Below, in pieces: positions 31,462 to 42,693 of a stretch of 64,000 nucleotides of DNA. Position 1 is the first letter of the stretch, and every line of letters starts with the position of its first letter. The position numbers were made by a program, and so were the translations under genes. The notes under the pieces are model-generated. The model saw nothing but the letters and a program-made list of their open reading frames with translations. It made no database searches and was not told the DNA's origin. This stretch comes from Platycnemis pennipes (taxonomy: Eukaryota; Arthropoda; Insecta; Odonata; Platycnemididae), in NCBI GenBank assembly GCA_933228895.1, contig OW121857.1:9610001-9674000 (forward strand), given 5' to 3'.

Positions 31462-32156
31462 AATAATGGGTCAAGAGAATCGTGAACTGGGATTCGTCAA
31501 AAGAGTACTGGGTAAATGTGACGATCATGTACGAGAAATCAGCTACTTTTCCTTTGTTAGACCGCATTTGGAATATGCTGCCAGTGTATGGAATCCCTAC
31601 GAAATCGGTCTAAATAACGAACTTGAACGTGAGCAGCGAAGATCGGCGAGATTTGTAAACGGACGGTACTATAACATTATTAGCGTAACCAGTCTACTGA
31701 ATGAATTAAATTGGGAACCATTGTCAGGCCGAAGGTTGAAATTTAGACTTAATCTCTTAAACAAATTCCAAGACCATATTTTCAGTGATGATGTTAAAAA
31801 TATTTTGCGGACCCCAACTTACTATGGTAGACAAGACAATAATCACAAAATTAGAGAAATTGATTGCCGAACTGACAGATTCAAAATGTCCTTTCTCCTC
31901 GTACTATATGAATAACGGTAAATATATCCAGTACGAGTGTAGCAATGGATAACATTGGTAGCTGCATACTGGTATAAGGACTTAAAGCTAACCCAACTAA
32001 CAGCATGTTTTTGCATGTATGCTTTGCTATTTTTATCTTTTTTTAAATAGCGTAGTTTTGAACAGTACCTATATAAATGCTAATCCTTTTTCATATTTGG
32101 TGTGAATTCGCCGCCGGCCACACACCTTTATGGTGGCTTGCAGGGTATTATGTAGA
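31462..32156 (+). mobile_element. LINE family A, 5'-truncated copy
   Basis: Opens with ENRELGFVKRVLGKCDDHVR and REISYFSFVRPHLEYAASVW, and stays open for 149 codons (31466-31915) to the end of the family C-terminal region with a late frame change. The 3' UTR, hairpin and tail ATTATGTAGATG end at 32158. The 5' side of the hairpin is mutated (CCGCCGGCC in place of CCCCCTGCC). Confidence 0.9.
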
Positions 32157-32699
32157 TGCAATTTTACAGCTTCTTTCTGTTTCGCTGCGTCATTCAAACG
32201 CACACGATTCGACCAAAAAAAGGAAAGGTTGGTATGAAATCAACGACGACTGTTACCATGTCACGCCAAGAAACCTTGATGCCACCATGGCGCCTTTAAA
32301 CGAAACTGGCTGAAATAGCCTGGTGCATGTCGCCAACACCCTGAACCAAAAGAAAAAAACGGAACGCTGGATCACGCTACGTGCAGGCTCGAATCTGACG
32401 AGCGACGACGGGTGCGAGCCTTTGGGAAACATGCCCAAGAATCAAAAATAAATGACGGAGCGTCGAAAAGAAAAGCTCGTTAAGAAAACAATAATATCTA
32501 CGGATTGGAAATGGGATCAAAGACTAGACGAACGCCAGGGGAAACCGCAAATAAAAGGGGGAAGCACTTTTAGGTTGAAATCAACGCGACCTACTCCCGC
32601 GTCAACCCCGAATGCTGTCCAGGGCGGTTATTTTGTAATCTCACCTTTTTAATGACTCTTTGCGGGAAGGCGGGAGAACCGTTTCGCTCTCTTAATGAT
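32157..32699. other. No recognisable gene
   Basis: Mixed composition. Short frames of 61-78 codons show no motif. It lies directly upstream of the candidate exon at 32820. Confidence 0.4.
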
Positions 32700-32703
32700 C
32701 GGC

Positions 32704-32720
32704 TCACGAACGGTTCGTGA
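32704..32720. promoter_or_regulatory. Palindrome upstream of candidate exon
   Basis: TCACGAAC and its complement GTTCGTGA are separated by a single G, about 100 bases before the candidate start codon. An 8-bp inverted repeat at this spacing could be a protein-binding site; nothing more can be said. Confidence 0.3.
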
Positions 32721-32819
32721 ATTGTCGAAGCTTCTGTCGGTAGCGCTATCTGTTCTCGTATCTCGTCTACTTTGAATAAACAAACGAGTGCCTGGCAACG
32801 GCGACCGCTTTCTTCAAAA

Positions 32820-32838
32820 ATGGACGAATACGGTGAAG
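32820..32838 (+). CDS. Candidate first coding exon of an unidentified gene
   Basis: ATG at 32820 follows CTTCAAAAA, an acceptable start context, and opens MDEYGE. After 19 coding bases comes GAAG then GTGAGT at 32839, a consensus 5' splice site. The upstream 120 bases are moderately GC-rich, and the following 1.4 kb is AT-rich and free of recognisable repeats, as expected for a first intron. No downstream exon can be identified, so the gene is unknown and the exon may be a chance match. Confidence 0.3.
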
Positions 32839-34255
32839 GTGAGTGAAAAATTGTTTGTCCCTATCATTTTAATTATTCGGATGACCTGTCAAGATAATTC
32901 ATGTCCGATAATTTCCTTTAAGCCAATATTGGATTTTGCATTTGTTTCTCGCTACATTTTACGTTAATAGTGTTTTTAGAAATCATTTGTTGATACTATA
33001 CAATTCGTGATTTAAGAACATTTAAGTTCATCACGTTGTGCAAATTCCTAAAATACAATTTAAAATCGTTTGTATCTTTCTCGCTCTTGCTTTTTTTCCA
33101 ACTCAAGCTTCAAGTGGAAACGATGGTGGCTCCATTTCACGTTCTTTATAAATATGAGATGGGAACTAATGGCAGGCGGAGATAATGAAACGGATCAAGA
33201 GTCGAAAGATACGGATCAGAGCGGATAAATCGTCTAAAAGACCAGCACATGACCGGCAGTTCACAGCTTGAGATCCGAAGATGGTCACGCCGCCTGGGTG
33301 GCGGAGTTTAACTACGAGAAAGTGAAATTTTATGACGTATTCTCACTAAACTGAGATTACAAAATAACCCCCCTGGACAGGGGGGGCTGAGCAATAATGA
33401 TTCACTTCAAACGACAATCAAAAGGACGCCACCTACAATTTTCGCAGCGGCTTTAAATGAAAGGAAGTTCCAAGAGCGTCTTCCGTTCGGGCCAAAACTT
33501 TCGGCGACTTCAATCTGACAAATAACTTGGGCAAGTGACGAGCATCTCTATTAATAACGGACGGGTTTATTTCACGGTAAAAAGCAGGACGAATACGCGC
33601 AAGATCTAATTAAGTTTCAACCAACCGTCTGCGGGCAGTTCTGACAGCTTTACACAGCATGACTTCTCAATAATGTAAATTTTATCGTCACACTGAGTTG
33701 CACAACATTTGTCACTTTTACGTTTCTGGGATGCCCCTCTTAACCGGTTGGGTTAGAGAATGACATACAGGTGCATTTAAGCCTCGTTCATTTTCATTAA
33801 TATAGGTTAAATTTTAGTTACATTGAACTAGCAAAATTTCATGAAAACGCTAGACTATTTTTCTCTTAATTACTCCTACTAGCGTCAGAAACGCCTGACT
33901 AACTTGAGATACCCATTTTAACGCATGAATTTCGTACTATTTTTAACTTTTTACACACAATTTCTTTCAAATTGAGCAGTTAATGCTAATAATAGTCCAT
34001 AATTAGTCGATAGGGCCTCATCTGGCTTATTAGGCAGTCAAGAAATTACAAAACGCTAATATCTTTATTTGGGGGGTGGTACAACCTTCCGTTACTTGGA
34101 TGGAAGGTAAATAATAAATTCATAACTTTTTAATATAAAAATGACGATACAATTAATAATCACCCAATTAATAATATAATAGAGAGATACATGAATCATT
34201 ACCAAATATTTATCATTCTAAAAAACGATTTGCAAGCGTCACGTAATTTTGGGGA
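32839..34255. other. AT-rich stretch, possible intron
   Basis: No repeat, ORF or RNA gene is recognised. If the exon at 32820 is real this would be the start of its first intron. A CTTTACAC tract near 33649 faintly resembles the MITE-2/MITE-3 ends but has no partner. Confidence 0.4.
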
Positions 34256-34276
34256 GGGGGGGGGGGGGGGGGGGGG
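34256..34276. repeat. 21-base G homopolymer
   Basis: An uninterrupted run of 21 G follows GGGGA at 34251-34255. Its length is probably uncertain in the assembly. It could form a G-quadruplex. Confidence 0.9.
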
Positions 34277-34875
34277 TATACAATACGGAGCATAATGAGA
34301 GGAGGGCTATGTAAAGGATTGTAATATCTGCGTTATGAAATAGTATATAGATCACCTAAGACGTTCCTGACCATTTTTCAATTGTTCCAACTGGACTTAC
34401 ATCCTAATGTAATAAAAATTATTACCCTCAGACACAACATGTTAGCGAAAATCCATTTATACACATTCAAGGGAATCCTCTCCAATCTCCATAGATTTAA
34501 AAATACTACCAACATGTAAGCCCTAGGAGCTTCGATGGCGATGATACGTTAGGGGAATATAGTTGTAGATCTAAGGAATCTAAGATCAAGAAGGGAGGAT
34601 TTAAGACCAACACAGCAGGGAGTTCCAAAAAAAGATAATGAAATCCAACGTATTTAAATTGAGCGCAACACTCCTGAAAGAATAATTTGAAAACGCAATC
34701 CTTCAAATTAATTTCTTTTCTAGCTGTTGCCAAATTCCTAAGAGCTGAGTCTTCGTGGAGTTGGATCGCGTATTCGAGTCACTAACTCGGCTCTGAAAAT
34801 AAAACGACACCAAGGACACACTAAATGAAGCTAGGATTTGCACCAAAAAGTAAAAAGTGCATTATTGGAATTTAT
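34277..34875. other. AT-rich stretch
   Basis: No gene is recognised. A 75-codon antisense frame (34506-34733) has no motif. Confidence 0.45.
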
Positions 34876-35463
34876 TATCTACATCTACATGATACCCTGG
34901 AAGCCACCGCGAGGGTGTGTGGCAGGGGGTGAGGATCAAAAGCATGCACTACTAACATGCAAACAAGCAACTATAGGGTCTTATGCAACTAGATTGTTAG
35001 TATCTATAGTATTGAAGAGGCTAACACATGCATCATGCACTACAGACGACTCTAAAATATTTCTCCTTCCTATCCCTTTGCTATGCTGCCTATTATGTTC
35101 TCTTATAGTACGGGGAAAAATGCCATTTTGAATCTATCGGTACGACAATCTATCTCTCTAGTCTTGTTTACATGGTCGAATCTAGCATAATACGCTGTTT
35201 TTTTAATATGTGCCTAACATCTTCAGTAAAGCTATCCGATTGAAATTTCTCTAATACTACACTCTGATAATGATTCCTACCCTAATTCTTTTATTAATTC
35301 TGAAACGCTACTCAACCTATCGTAACACCTTTTAATGAACCTAGCTGCTCTACGCTGCGCACTGTCTAGTTCTCTGATCAAACCTAATTCATTCGGATCC
35401 TATACACTGGCTGCATACTCAAGGTGGGGCCTAACTAGTGAAAAGTAACATCGCTCTTTTGTC
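34876..35463 (-). mobile_element. LINE family C, 5'-truncated copy
   Basis: Minus-strand reading from the SLVRPHLEYAASV region (near 35440) through QRRAARFIKRC to the 3' UTR and tail at 34876-34890. Many stops are present. The hairpin loop is CTCGC. Confidence 0.85.
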
Positions 35464-35476
35464 ATTATGACGTTCA

Positions 35477-35565
35477 CGACGCCATTTATTAGTGAAATAA
35501 GGGTTTTGTCTTCTCGTAACGGAGAGAGATCTACAGTAAAGAAACACCGGAGGAATTAAATCGTG
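35477..35565. repeat. Direct repeat, copy 1
   Basis: GCCATTTATTAGTGAAATAA, GGGTTTTGTCTTCTCGTAAC and the following 45 bases recur at 36146-36228 with about 90% identity. The pair brackets 580 bases of GC-rich DNA. Confidence 0.85.
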
Positions 35566-36145
35566 TTCTTTAGAAAGGTAAGAAACAATGAGAGGTGAAA
35601 AACCTGAAACCGAGAGGGGGAGTGGCGACCCTTGTCAAAAGAATGCCGAGCGCAGGATGAGGGTGTGATCTTTCGATGGGAGCCGAGCTGCGGAATCGAG
35701 GAAGGATTTCACTCTCACCTCCTCGCTGACATTTAATACCCCTGCGGACAAGACGCTCTGTGGCCCGGACACTGCGGAACCGCCCCCTCGCACCCCTACG
35801 GCCCGGGACGCCCATGGATACAAGAGGGACGCCGCCGTGCTCTGGGAGAACAAGCAGCGCCACTCTCTGGGGAGGGGAGCACTTCGATACGCACTGAATT
35901 CATCTCCACACCAGTCTAAGGGTCCTTTCTTGCCGAGGTCCGCCTCGCTACGAGACAGCTGTATAGCAATCAATCACCCATTCTTTAACAAACTGAATCG
36001 GCTAAACGAAAACGTGGACGAAATAGAAGAACATGTCTTCCACGATTTCATCTTTATACATTGAAAAACTGAGGCTGTAAATATAAGATCTTCAAGTACC
36101 TCTTCAAGGGCCTCTTTCAGAGTACCAAAGATTATGGGAGAAATG
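35566..36145. other. GC-rich interval between direct repeats
   Basis: Minus-strand frames of 97-112 codons follow the composition and show no domain. With its flanking repeats the unit is about 750 bp and could be a degenerate element or a local duplication product. Confidence 0.4.
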
Positions 36146-36228
36146 ACGCCATTTGTTAGTGGAATAAGGGTTTTGTCTTCTCGTAACAAAGAGATCTACA
36201 GTAAAGGAACACCGAAGGAATTAAATAT
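36146..36228. repeat. Direct repeat, copy 2
   Basis: Second copy of the 35477-35565 repeat, with GTTAGTGGAATAAGGGTTTT in place of ATTAGTGAAATAAGGGTTTT. It ends 28 bases before the fold-back element. Confidence 0.85.
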
Positions 36229-36255
36229 CGTGTGTGGAATAGCCTCGTCACCTAT

Positions 36256-37059
36256 TGTCCGCGCCAAAATCTTGAAGACTCGAGTTTAAACCTAAATAAT
36301 TCCGAAACCGTTCATCGGATTTTCACGTTATTTACAAAATAATTCAGATAATTTTGTTGTAGACCGATTAAATTGTTGGAATAATTTTTAAAAACAAATT
36401 CTTGACCTGTTTCTTATGCTAGAGTGAAAAAAGGGCCCATTTTTTTTAGCGCTACGGCGCCATTCGTCACTTTGACGTCTAATAACTTCCAAGCAAAGCG
36501 TTCGACTAACACAAATTTTAAATACAAGGTGAATTATATCTTTATTATTACGTCTGCGAAGTTTCACCGTTTTGACTTTAGTACTTATTGGTGAACTATT
36601 CCATTTATGACCGCACTTTTTCTCGGCAACTATGCATCATGGCGCTACGAGACTAAAACTGTCATCTTCCTCTTTAAATTTCCAGAGCGAATCAGGTATT
36701 ATCATTTAGCTGAAGTTAGCGCCTTATTTTATATCGAATTTTATGTTTCATGAAAAAAACGCGCGAGCCCAGTGCAGAACACTCCGCCGGCAACGCTGAG
36801 CTTTTTCTGCGCTGCGTTTTTTCATGAAACATAAAATTCGATATAAAATAAGGCGCTAACTTCAGCTAAAAAAAATGGGCCCTTTTTTTACTCTAACATA
36901 AGAAACAGGTCCAAAATTTGTTTTTAAAAATTATTCTAACAATGAAGTCAGTGAACAACAAAATTATATAAATTACTTTCTAAATAACGTGAAAATCCGA
37001 TGAACGGTTTCGGACTTATTTAGGTTTAAACTCGAGTCCACAAGATTTTGGCGCGGACA
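36256..37059. mobile_element. Nested fold-back element
   Basis: Outer arms 36256-36450 and 36869-37059 are inverted copies starting TGTCCGCGCCAAAATCTTG. An inner pair of about 56 bases (36706-36762 and 36814-36869) is inverted and nearly perfect, with a 51-base loop. The 254 bases at 36451-36704 sit between the left outer and left inner arms and are bounded by TTTAGC on both sides (36445-36450 and 36705-36710). So the element was a continuous fold-back of about 250-base arms into which a 254-bp insert was added later. No ORF of note is present. Confidence 0.9.
36451..36704. other. Insert in the left arm of the fold-back, TTTAGC flanks
   Basis: The TTTAGC repeat on both sides fits a 6-bp target duplication. 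The insert contains GCGCTACGGCGCCAT near its left edge and ATGGCGCTACG near its right part (about 36639), a partly inverted pair, but lacks clear terminal repeats. The class is unknown. Confidence 0.6.
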
Positions 37060-37942
37060 GAAAATTACCATTTTCCTCGACTTACAAAGTACTTGTGCGT
37101 CATGATTCATTGCGACCGCATCGACGATTTCACAGGAAAAATCTGCAGCGTGTGTGAATTTTCAATCCAACATAATTATGTAATTACGTATTCACAGTTT
37201 CAACGCAGCACATCTCCTTGCCACCTTCTAAAGTATTTAAGCTCAAGTATTCAAATACTTTTGAAGATTGATCACTAGAGTAATGAATAGAACCCAATAA
37301 ACGAACTACAGGCTGACATTTCTCAAAGAGGCCGCACATTGACCATATTCAAACGAGAATGAACATGGAAAATGAAAGGAAAGGAAAAGATCTTTGTAAA
37401 CTTATTACCAAAGCCTTTGAGACTGTGTATGCAATTGAAATTACGTGCTTCGAGATTAAACCTTGACAAAATTAACTAGATAATTCCACCTTCGTGCAGA
37501 TGGTTTTGCCAAAATAATTGTTTTACTCGTGGAAAACTAAAGAGAGCTTGGTAGAGTCCAGTTGCCTTTGTCTTCATGGTTCAATTGCAGCATGATTTAC
37601 GTGTACTCAGTACAGGCTTCAGTTCGAACTTCTCTGTTCTAAACTCGGTTGTATTGACTCTCAAATAACAACAATGCGCTACACAGCGATTAAAACGAAA
37701 TACCCGGAATTTCAACTAATTTTCGAAATCATCAGTATTCACCCATGTTCTCAATAAATCCAGTACTGCAGCCACCTCTATTAGATAACAATAACTAGCA
37801 AGAAGTTAATTTGAATAGTAACAACAGATGAGTATGGTAAAAACTTTCTTTGATGCCTGGAATGAAAAGCATTTCCCCAACGGATAAAATGCAGGAAAAA
37901 ACTGAACATATACGTTTCCCAATAAGATAGTGTTTATTTCAC
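37060..37942. other. No recognisable gene
   Basis: AT-rich. A 76-codon frame starting within the fold-back end (37048-37278) has no motif. Nothing is recognised. Confidence 0.45.
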
Positions 37943-38003
37943 TACATCTACATCGACATATACCCTGCAAGCCACCATAAAGGTGTGTGGCAGGGGGGAG
38001 ATT
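37943..38003 (-). mobile_element. LINE A/C terminal hairpin fragment
   Basis: Only the tail (CTACATCTACATCGACATA) and hairpin (CCCTGCAAGCCACC, then GGTGTGTGGCAGGG) remain. Confidence 0.7.
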
Positions 38004-39450
38004 GCCACACACGGGGGACCTCCATACAATGTCAGAATTTGTCGGTAGAACACAACCACAAAAAGAAAGGTACTCATACAAAGCAAGACAGCATAATGAG
38101 ATTTGCTCAAACAATGTGATTTCCAACATGATAACATCTCTCTCTATAATATAGATTGCCCCTGCGGTAGCATTAAAATCTTACGTAGAAGTTTTACACA
38201 AATATAAAGCCTACATGTCTAGCCTACCTGACAATTTTTAATCAACATTAAACAAAAACATTGCATGGCGACATTTGAAAACAAAAAAAAAGTTTTATAT
38301 ACTTCTAACTGTATAAGCGGTAAGGAAACGGAGACATGAAACATTTAATCTGCAGCTAGAATTAGATACATTCTCACCTTGTACCCCGCGCGGTAAATAC
38401 ATTTAAATTACTATCACTAGTAAGCGTCGAAAAATTATTGTGCAATACCAATAAAATATGTTGTGTCGAATGTGAGTAAAGTATCTCTCGAACTATTATA
38501 GGTCACGCCATTGAATATCAATCGAACACTAGCCTGAAGTTTCAGATGTAATGAAAAGTGTATAATGGGCTAAATTGAGGTAAGGGAGGCTAAAAAACAT
38601 CACAGGGGAGTTTGTGGCAAGCTAAAAAATAAATCAGCCACAAAAACGCAAAGCTTGGAGGCATTATCTAACAGCTCGAAGATTTGTGAAGTTTTTCAAG
38701 CTCGGAAATAGCTGAGAAACGGTTATGTACGAAAATAGCCTCCCAACGAAGCATTTACGTTCTTTTTCCGAGACACGGTGGCCACGCGGAGAACAGAATA
38801 TATACCTCATAAATTTTAATTTCCCAGGAGGAAACACAGGATTTCGAGTGGTGACGTATGTTTCAATGTATCGTACCCTATGTATGGATGCACTTGGATT
38901 GTTATACCTAGTACGATGTTTACATAATAACTGGAACTTCAGACACGTTCTGGACAATCCAGTACAGGCTGTAACCTCGGCCTGCCACCAATGGCATTGG
39001 CTTTTAAAAGAGCTTCTTCAATGGAGCTCTCCAAGAGGGCATACGATAGCAAACTGCTCCACACCAGTTCACCAAAGATACTAGGAATATTATTTTTTAC
39101 AATTACCCAAAATTAGCGCCTTCCTTCGTTTGGCATAACTTTCCTCACTGCCTTGCCAGAGTGCAACTAACATCTTCCCACTTCGTTTTCAACATTCCGC
39201 ATAAATGAATCCATCACATCCTCCATTACTATGTTGCCGATAAAATTTTCCTGCATTTTCCCTTTGCCTGCAACGGCTTACTTACTCCTACCAATCACAA
39301 CATTTCCCCAACAATATTCTACACTCTCATAAGGATATTTTATTCAATATCCTCCATATGCAATATATCCATCATCTTCTCGCGTTCCCTATCCTTTTAC
39401 TAAATCTAAATTTTACCTTATTCGAAACAAATGTACACTAGCTTTCAAAA
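38004..39450. other. No supported gene
   Basis: A 119-codon frame at 38725-39084 on the + strand shows no recognisable domain and is opposed by a 97-codon antisense frame. From 39100 to 39450 the DNA is AT-rich. No repeat is recognised. Confidence 0.4.
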
Positions 39451-40205
39451 AAGTTATCTACTATGCATTAGTCCAATCAAAGTTAAATTATGGATTAGAG
39501 TTTGCCTGCTGTAATCCTTCAGAAAAGAATTATAAGAAGTATGACATTAAAAAACAGGTTTGAACATTCGTATCCCTTGTTCTTAAGTCTAATTGTAAGA
39601 TTACTTCCATTACAGCATTATTATGTATTTAAGTTATTGAAATTATTTTATGTTATGAGTGGTAATATTCCAACTATATCAGGCAGCATGTACAAGTTTA
39701 ATTTGAGAAAGGGAAACGTCCCATTAATTAAGCCAAATTTAAATATTTTCAAACGATCATTTGTATACATGGGCCCAAAGGTTTATAATTTGTTGCCCGA
39801 AAGAATAAAAATGTAAAAAATTGTATTTTTTTTTTAATTTAGCTAAGTCATGGATACTGGCAAATGATAATGTTGTAAGATTCTTTTGATGTCGTCACAT
39901 TTTGTTTTTCTCCTTGTAAAAAAAATTACTCGTTGTTTTGTAGTTGTACTCAAATTAGTAAATATTCAGATGTAAATGGCATTTATTGTTTATTGTTACT
40001 TTTTTATGAAACTTTCACTTTCTACTATCACTTCTTTATGAAAAAATAGGAACGTTGGCGATGAATTATACAATTATGAAGGTTGCTTCAGCACAGGTTC
40101 TCCTTTGAGGAAACCCAGCTTTCTTATTCTGTCATTGTAAAAAATTCAGTATTTTGCATTGTTTTTGTTGAAAGCAATAAAATTTACTTACTTACTTTTA
40201 AGTTT
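39451..40205 (+). mobile_element. LINE family F, reverse transcriptase C-terminus
   Basis: The first readable part is YYALVQSKLNYGLEFACC near 39458, then, after a frame change, LQKRIIRSMTLKNRFEHSYP, LPLQHYYVFKLLKLF and PNLNIFKRSFVYMGPKVYNL up to 39816. This is the C-terminal region of a Jockey/CR1-like LINE distinct from families A, C and E. The 3' UTR ends in AATAAAATTTACTTACTTAC near 40180-40199. The frame from 39502 is intact for 104 codons, so decay is moderate. Confidence 0.75.
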
Positions 40206-40551
40206 ATATTACTACTGCAAAATCATATTGAATACAAAAGTCATAAATTATTTGTGCACATAGCTGAGGTTTCAGTAATTATTTCTCTCACGTTTGGAAA
40301 TACTTCTTCCTTAGAAACGCTTCCCTTCCCTGAAGTCCTCTCTGAATGACCCTTTTCGCACAGAAGGAAACTTCAGAAGCGAGCATCTCGTTTTCCTATC
40401 TACATTCGCACCCGAGGTTCTCTCCTATGAAACAAAATACGCTACGAATAGACTTCGGCCTTCGTGAAACACATTAATCTTCCGATCTTTACTCTGGCCA
40501 ACCATCCGTTTCCTTGTGCAGGATAAGGGCCAATCGTCAAAGGAAGAGTGG
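40206..40551. other. No recognisable gene
   Basis: Intergenic. Nothing is recognised before the duplicated segment at 40552. Confidence 0.45.
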
Positions 40552-40643
40552 GCAGGTGTATCAGAGAAATAAACACGGGTGGTTTGCCGATGAGTGAAAT
40601 TTGAACATGGCGAATAATTCCTCTCGGAAAAGAGCAACGTAGG
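40552..40643. repeat. 92-bp segment duplicated at 42484-42578
   Basis: GCAGGTGTATCAGAGAAATA through GAAAAGAGCAACG recurs 1.9 kb downstream in the same orientation, with about three differences. The sequence outside the segment is unrelated. No coding role is apparent. Confidence 0.88.
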
Positions 40644-41351
40644 CTTCTCTGTTCGCGAATACGACAACTGGTTTACCAGTAGGTTTCCTCTACTGGAGGG
40701 ATACCTTGACACGCGGGGGTTAATTGGAGATACATTCAACTGTACTCCCGTTCCAAAGACACGGCTGGGATACTGGAAGCATACCAAACGCATTATAGGT
40801 GGAGGGACGGGGAAAGAGAGATGTGCCGCGGTGGACGCAGGAGTGGAAGGGTGGAGGGAAAAAGTGGATGAATCGGGGGCCTCTCCAAGGAGACCGTAAT
40901 TAATCGACTCCCTCGGGGCAGCCAGGGGGAATCAACCCCAGTTCCTCTCATTCAACCGCCACACTTATTCGGAGCCGAAAATAAACCTGGCAAGGGTGGG
41001 TGTGAGGGCAATGGAGAGGCAAGAGCGGTGAGGAAATTTTCAACTAATTTGAGGCACAACAATTGAATGAATAACGGCGGCACGCCCCCTCGCGAAAACA
41101 ACCCTAAAACAATCGCGTTAACTACGGAAACTGACTTGATCTCGCAAGGATCACAACTCACAGTTTACGACAGGCCGCCGTAAAACAACACTCACTTCAC
41201 TAGGAGTTCTCACTTCCGATTCTCCGGTAGTATAAACTATAAATGCATAGTTATGGGGAGAGAAGAAGAAAAACCCAAAGCCAAAGGACGTCAGAAAAGG
41301 CAACCGGGAAAAAGATCAGAAATATCAGCGCATTGCAATGGACTCTTTACG
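40644..41351. other. No recognisable gene
   Basis: Contains a purine-rich stretch at 40800-40900. Nothing is recognised. Confidence 0.4.
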
Positions 41352-41708
41352 GAATCACGGACCATAATCATAAAATTAGAGAAATTGGTTGCCGAACTGA
41401 CAGATTCAAAATGTCCTTTTCCCTCGTACAATCAGAGATACGAATAACGGTAAATATGTCCAATCGGAGAGTAGCAATGAATAGCATTGGTAGCTGCATG
41501 TTGGTATGAGTACTTAAAGCTAACCCTCCAAACAATATTTTTGCACGTTTGCTTTGCAAATTCTATCTTTTTTAAATGGTGAAGTTCTGACTAGTATATT
41601 AATATTATTCCTTTTTTATGCATGATATGTAGTGCATGTTTTGGTGAGAAATCACCCCCTACCACACACCTTTGTGGTGGCTTGCAGGGTATTATGTAGA
41701 TGTAGATG
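41352..41708 (+). mobile_element. LINE family A, short 3' copy
   Basis: The last part of the coding region (DHNHKIREIGCRTDRFKMS, near 41360-41416) is followed by the 3' UTR, the hairpin with loop TTTGT and the tail ATTATGTAGATGTAGATGA ending at 41708. Confidence 0.85.
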
Positions 41709-41712
41709 ACTA

Positions 41713-42110
41713 GTGAGGATCATCGATTAAGTTACCAACTTTAGCAGCTAAAATATTAAACGGAAGCAAGGGAGATACAATTTAAAAACTCCAAATTGAA
41801 AGTATATTTGGTATTTTTGATAACATGTACGTAATACCCTGCGAGCCACCACGAGGGTGTGTGGCAGGGGGAGATGATCTCCAAACATGCACTATTGACA
41901 TGCAACTAGGATATTTAATGGAGACATGATGGATGATAGGGTCACAAGCACCTATATGGTCAGTATCTACATAATAAGAAAGGGATTATTGGTTGTTAAA
42001 CATGCATCACGCACTACAGACTACTCTGACAATATTTCCCCTACCTATCCCTTTGCTATGCTGCCTATTCTGTTCTCTTATAGTACGGGGGAAAAATGAC
42101 ATTTTCAATC
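41713..42110 (-). repeat. Left arm of a large inverted repeat
   Basis: The complement of this segment recurs at 43077-43425 with about 85-90% identity. The arm contains about 115 bases that are not LINE (41713-41828, CATCGATTAAGTTACC onwards) and then the 3' end of a family C/H LINE. A 33-base segment near 41939-41972 is missing from the right arm. Confidence 0.85.
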
Positions 42111-42302
42111 TATCGGTACGACAATATGTCTCTCTAATCTTGTTGATCTGATCGTACATAGCATAATACGCAAGGGCTCTTAATATATATATATATATCT
42201 ACTATCATCTGTGAACAAATCAATTTCGAATTTACTTAAAAGGTTTAACCTAAATATTGATCTGCGTTCTCATAATAATTCCCATCCTAGTTCTTCTATT
42301 TC

Positions 42303-42483
42303 CCATCCTAGACTTCTCTTTGATTTCATTGATGGCTCTCTCGGTGTAAACATTAAAAATTACGGGAGACAGTGCACAGCCTTGTCTCACTCCTTTCCTT
42401 ATTCTTACCTCTTCACAGCTGGGTCCAGACTTAATTACCGCTACTTAGTTTCTGTACAGACTGTGTATAATTCTTCGGTTATT
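42303..42483 (-). mobile_element. LINE family B reverse transcriptase fragment
   Basis: The minus strand encodes RKGVRQGCALSPVIFNVYTE, RAINEIKEK (about 42420-42334). GVRQGCxLSPxLFNxY is a conserved reverse transcriptase block just upstream of the YADD motif, which is absent here. The fragment is embedded in LINE H. Confidence 0.75.
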
Positions 42484-42578
42484 GCAGGTGTATTAGAGAA
42501 ATAAAAACGGGTGGTTTGCCGATGAGTGAAATTTGAACATGGCGAATAATTCCTCTCGGAAAAGAGCAACGCAGGCCT
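42484..42578. repeat. Second copy of the 92-bp segment
   Basis: Near-identical to 40552-40643 and directly joined to the LINE B fragment on one side and LINE H on the other. Confidence 0.88.
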
Positions 42579-42693
42579 CTTAACACTTATACAATTATCA
42601 TAACGGCCTTTAAAAAATCTAGCGATCTTCTATGCAAACGTTCTAATTCCCTTATCACAGCGTCCTCGTACGGATCCCTAAACTAAAGGCTAA

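Larger units (their letters stand above)
41828..42693 (-). mobile_element. LINE family H (C-like), interrupted
   Basis: Minus-strand 3' end: tail near 41828, hairpin with loop CTCGT, family C-like 3' UTR, then diverged coding sequence. Coding is split: one part at 42200-42300 and the rest at 42580-42693, where the minus strand reads DPYEDAVIRELERLHRRS. Between them lies a mosaic of a LINE B reverse transcriptase piece and the 92-bp duplicated segment. Confidence 0.7.

Noticed and set aside
38725..39084. 119-codon + strand frame
   Set aside because: No motif; an opposed frame covers most of it.
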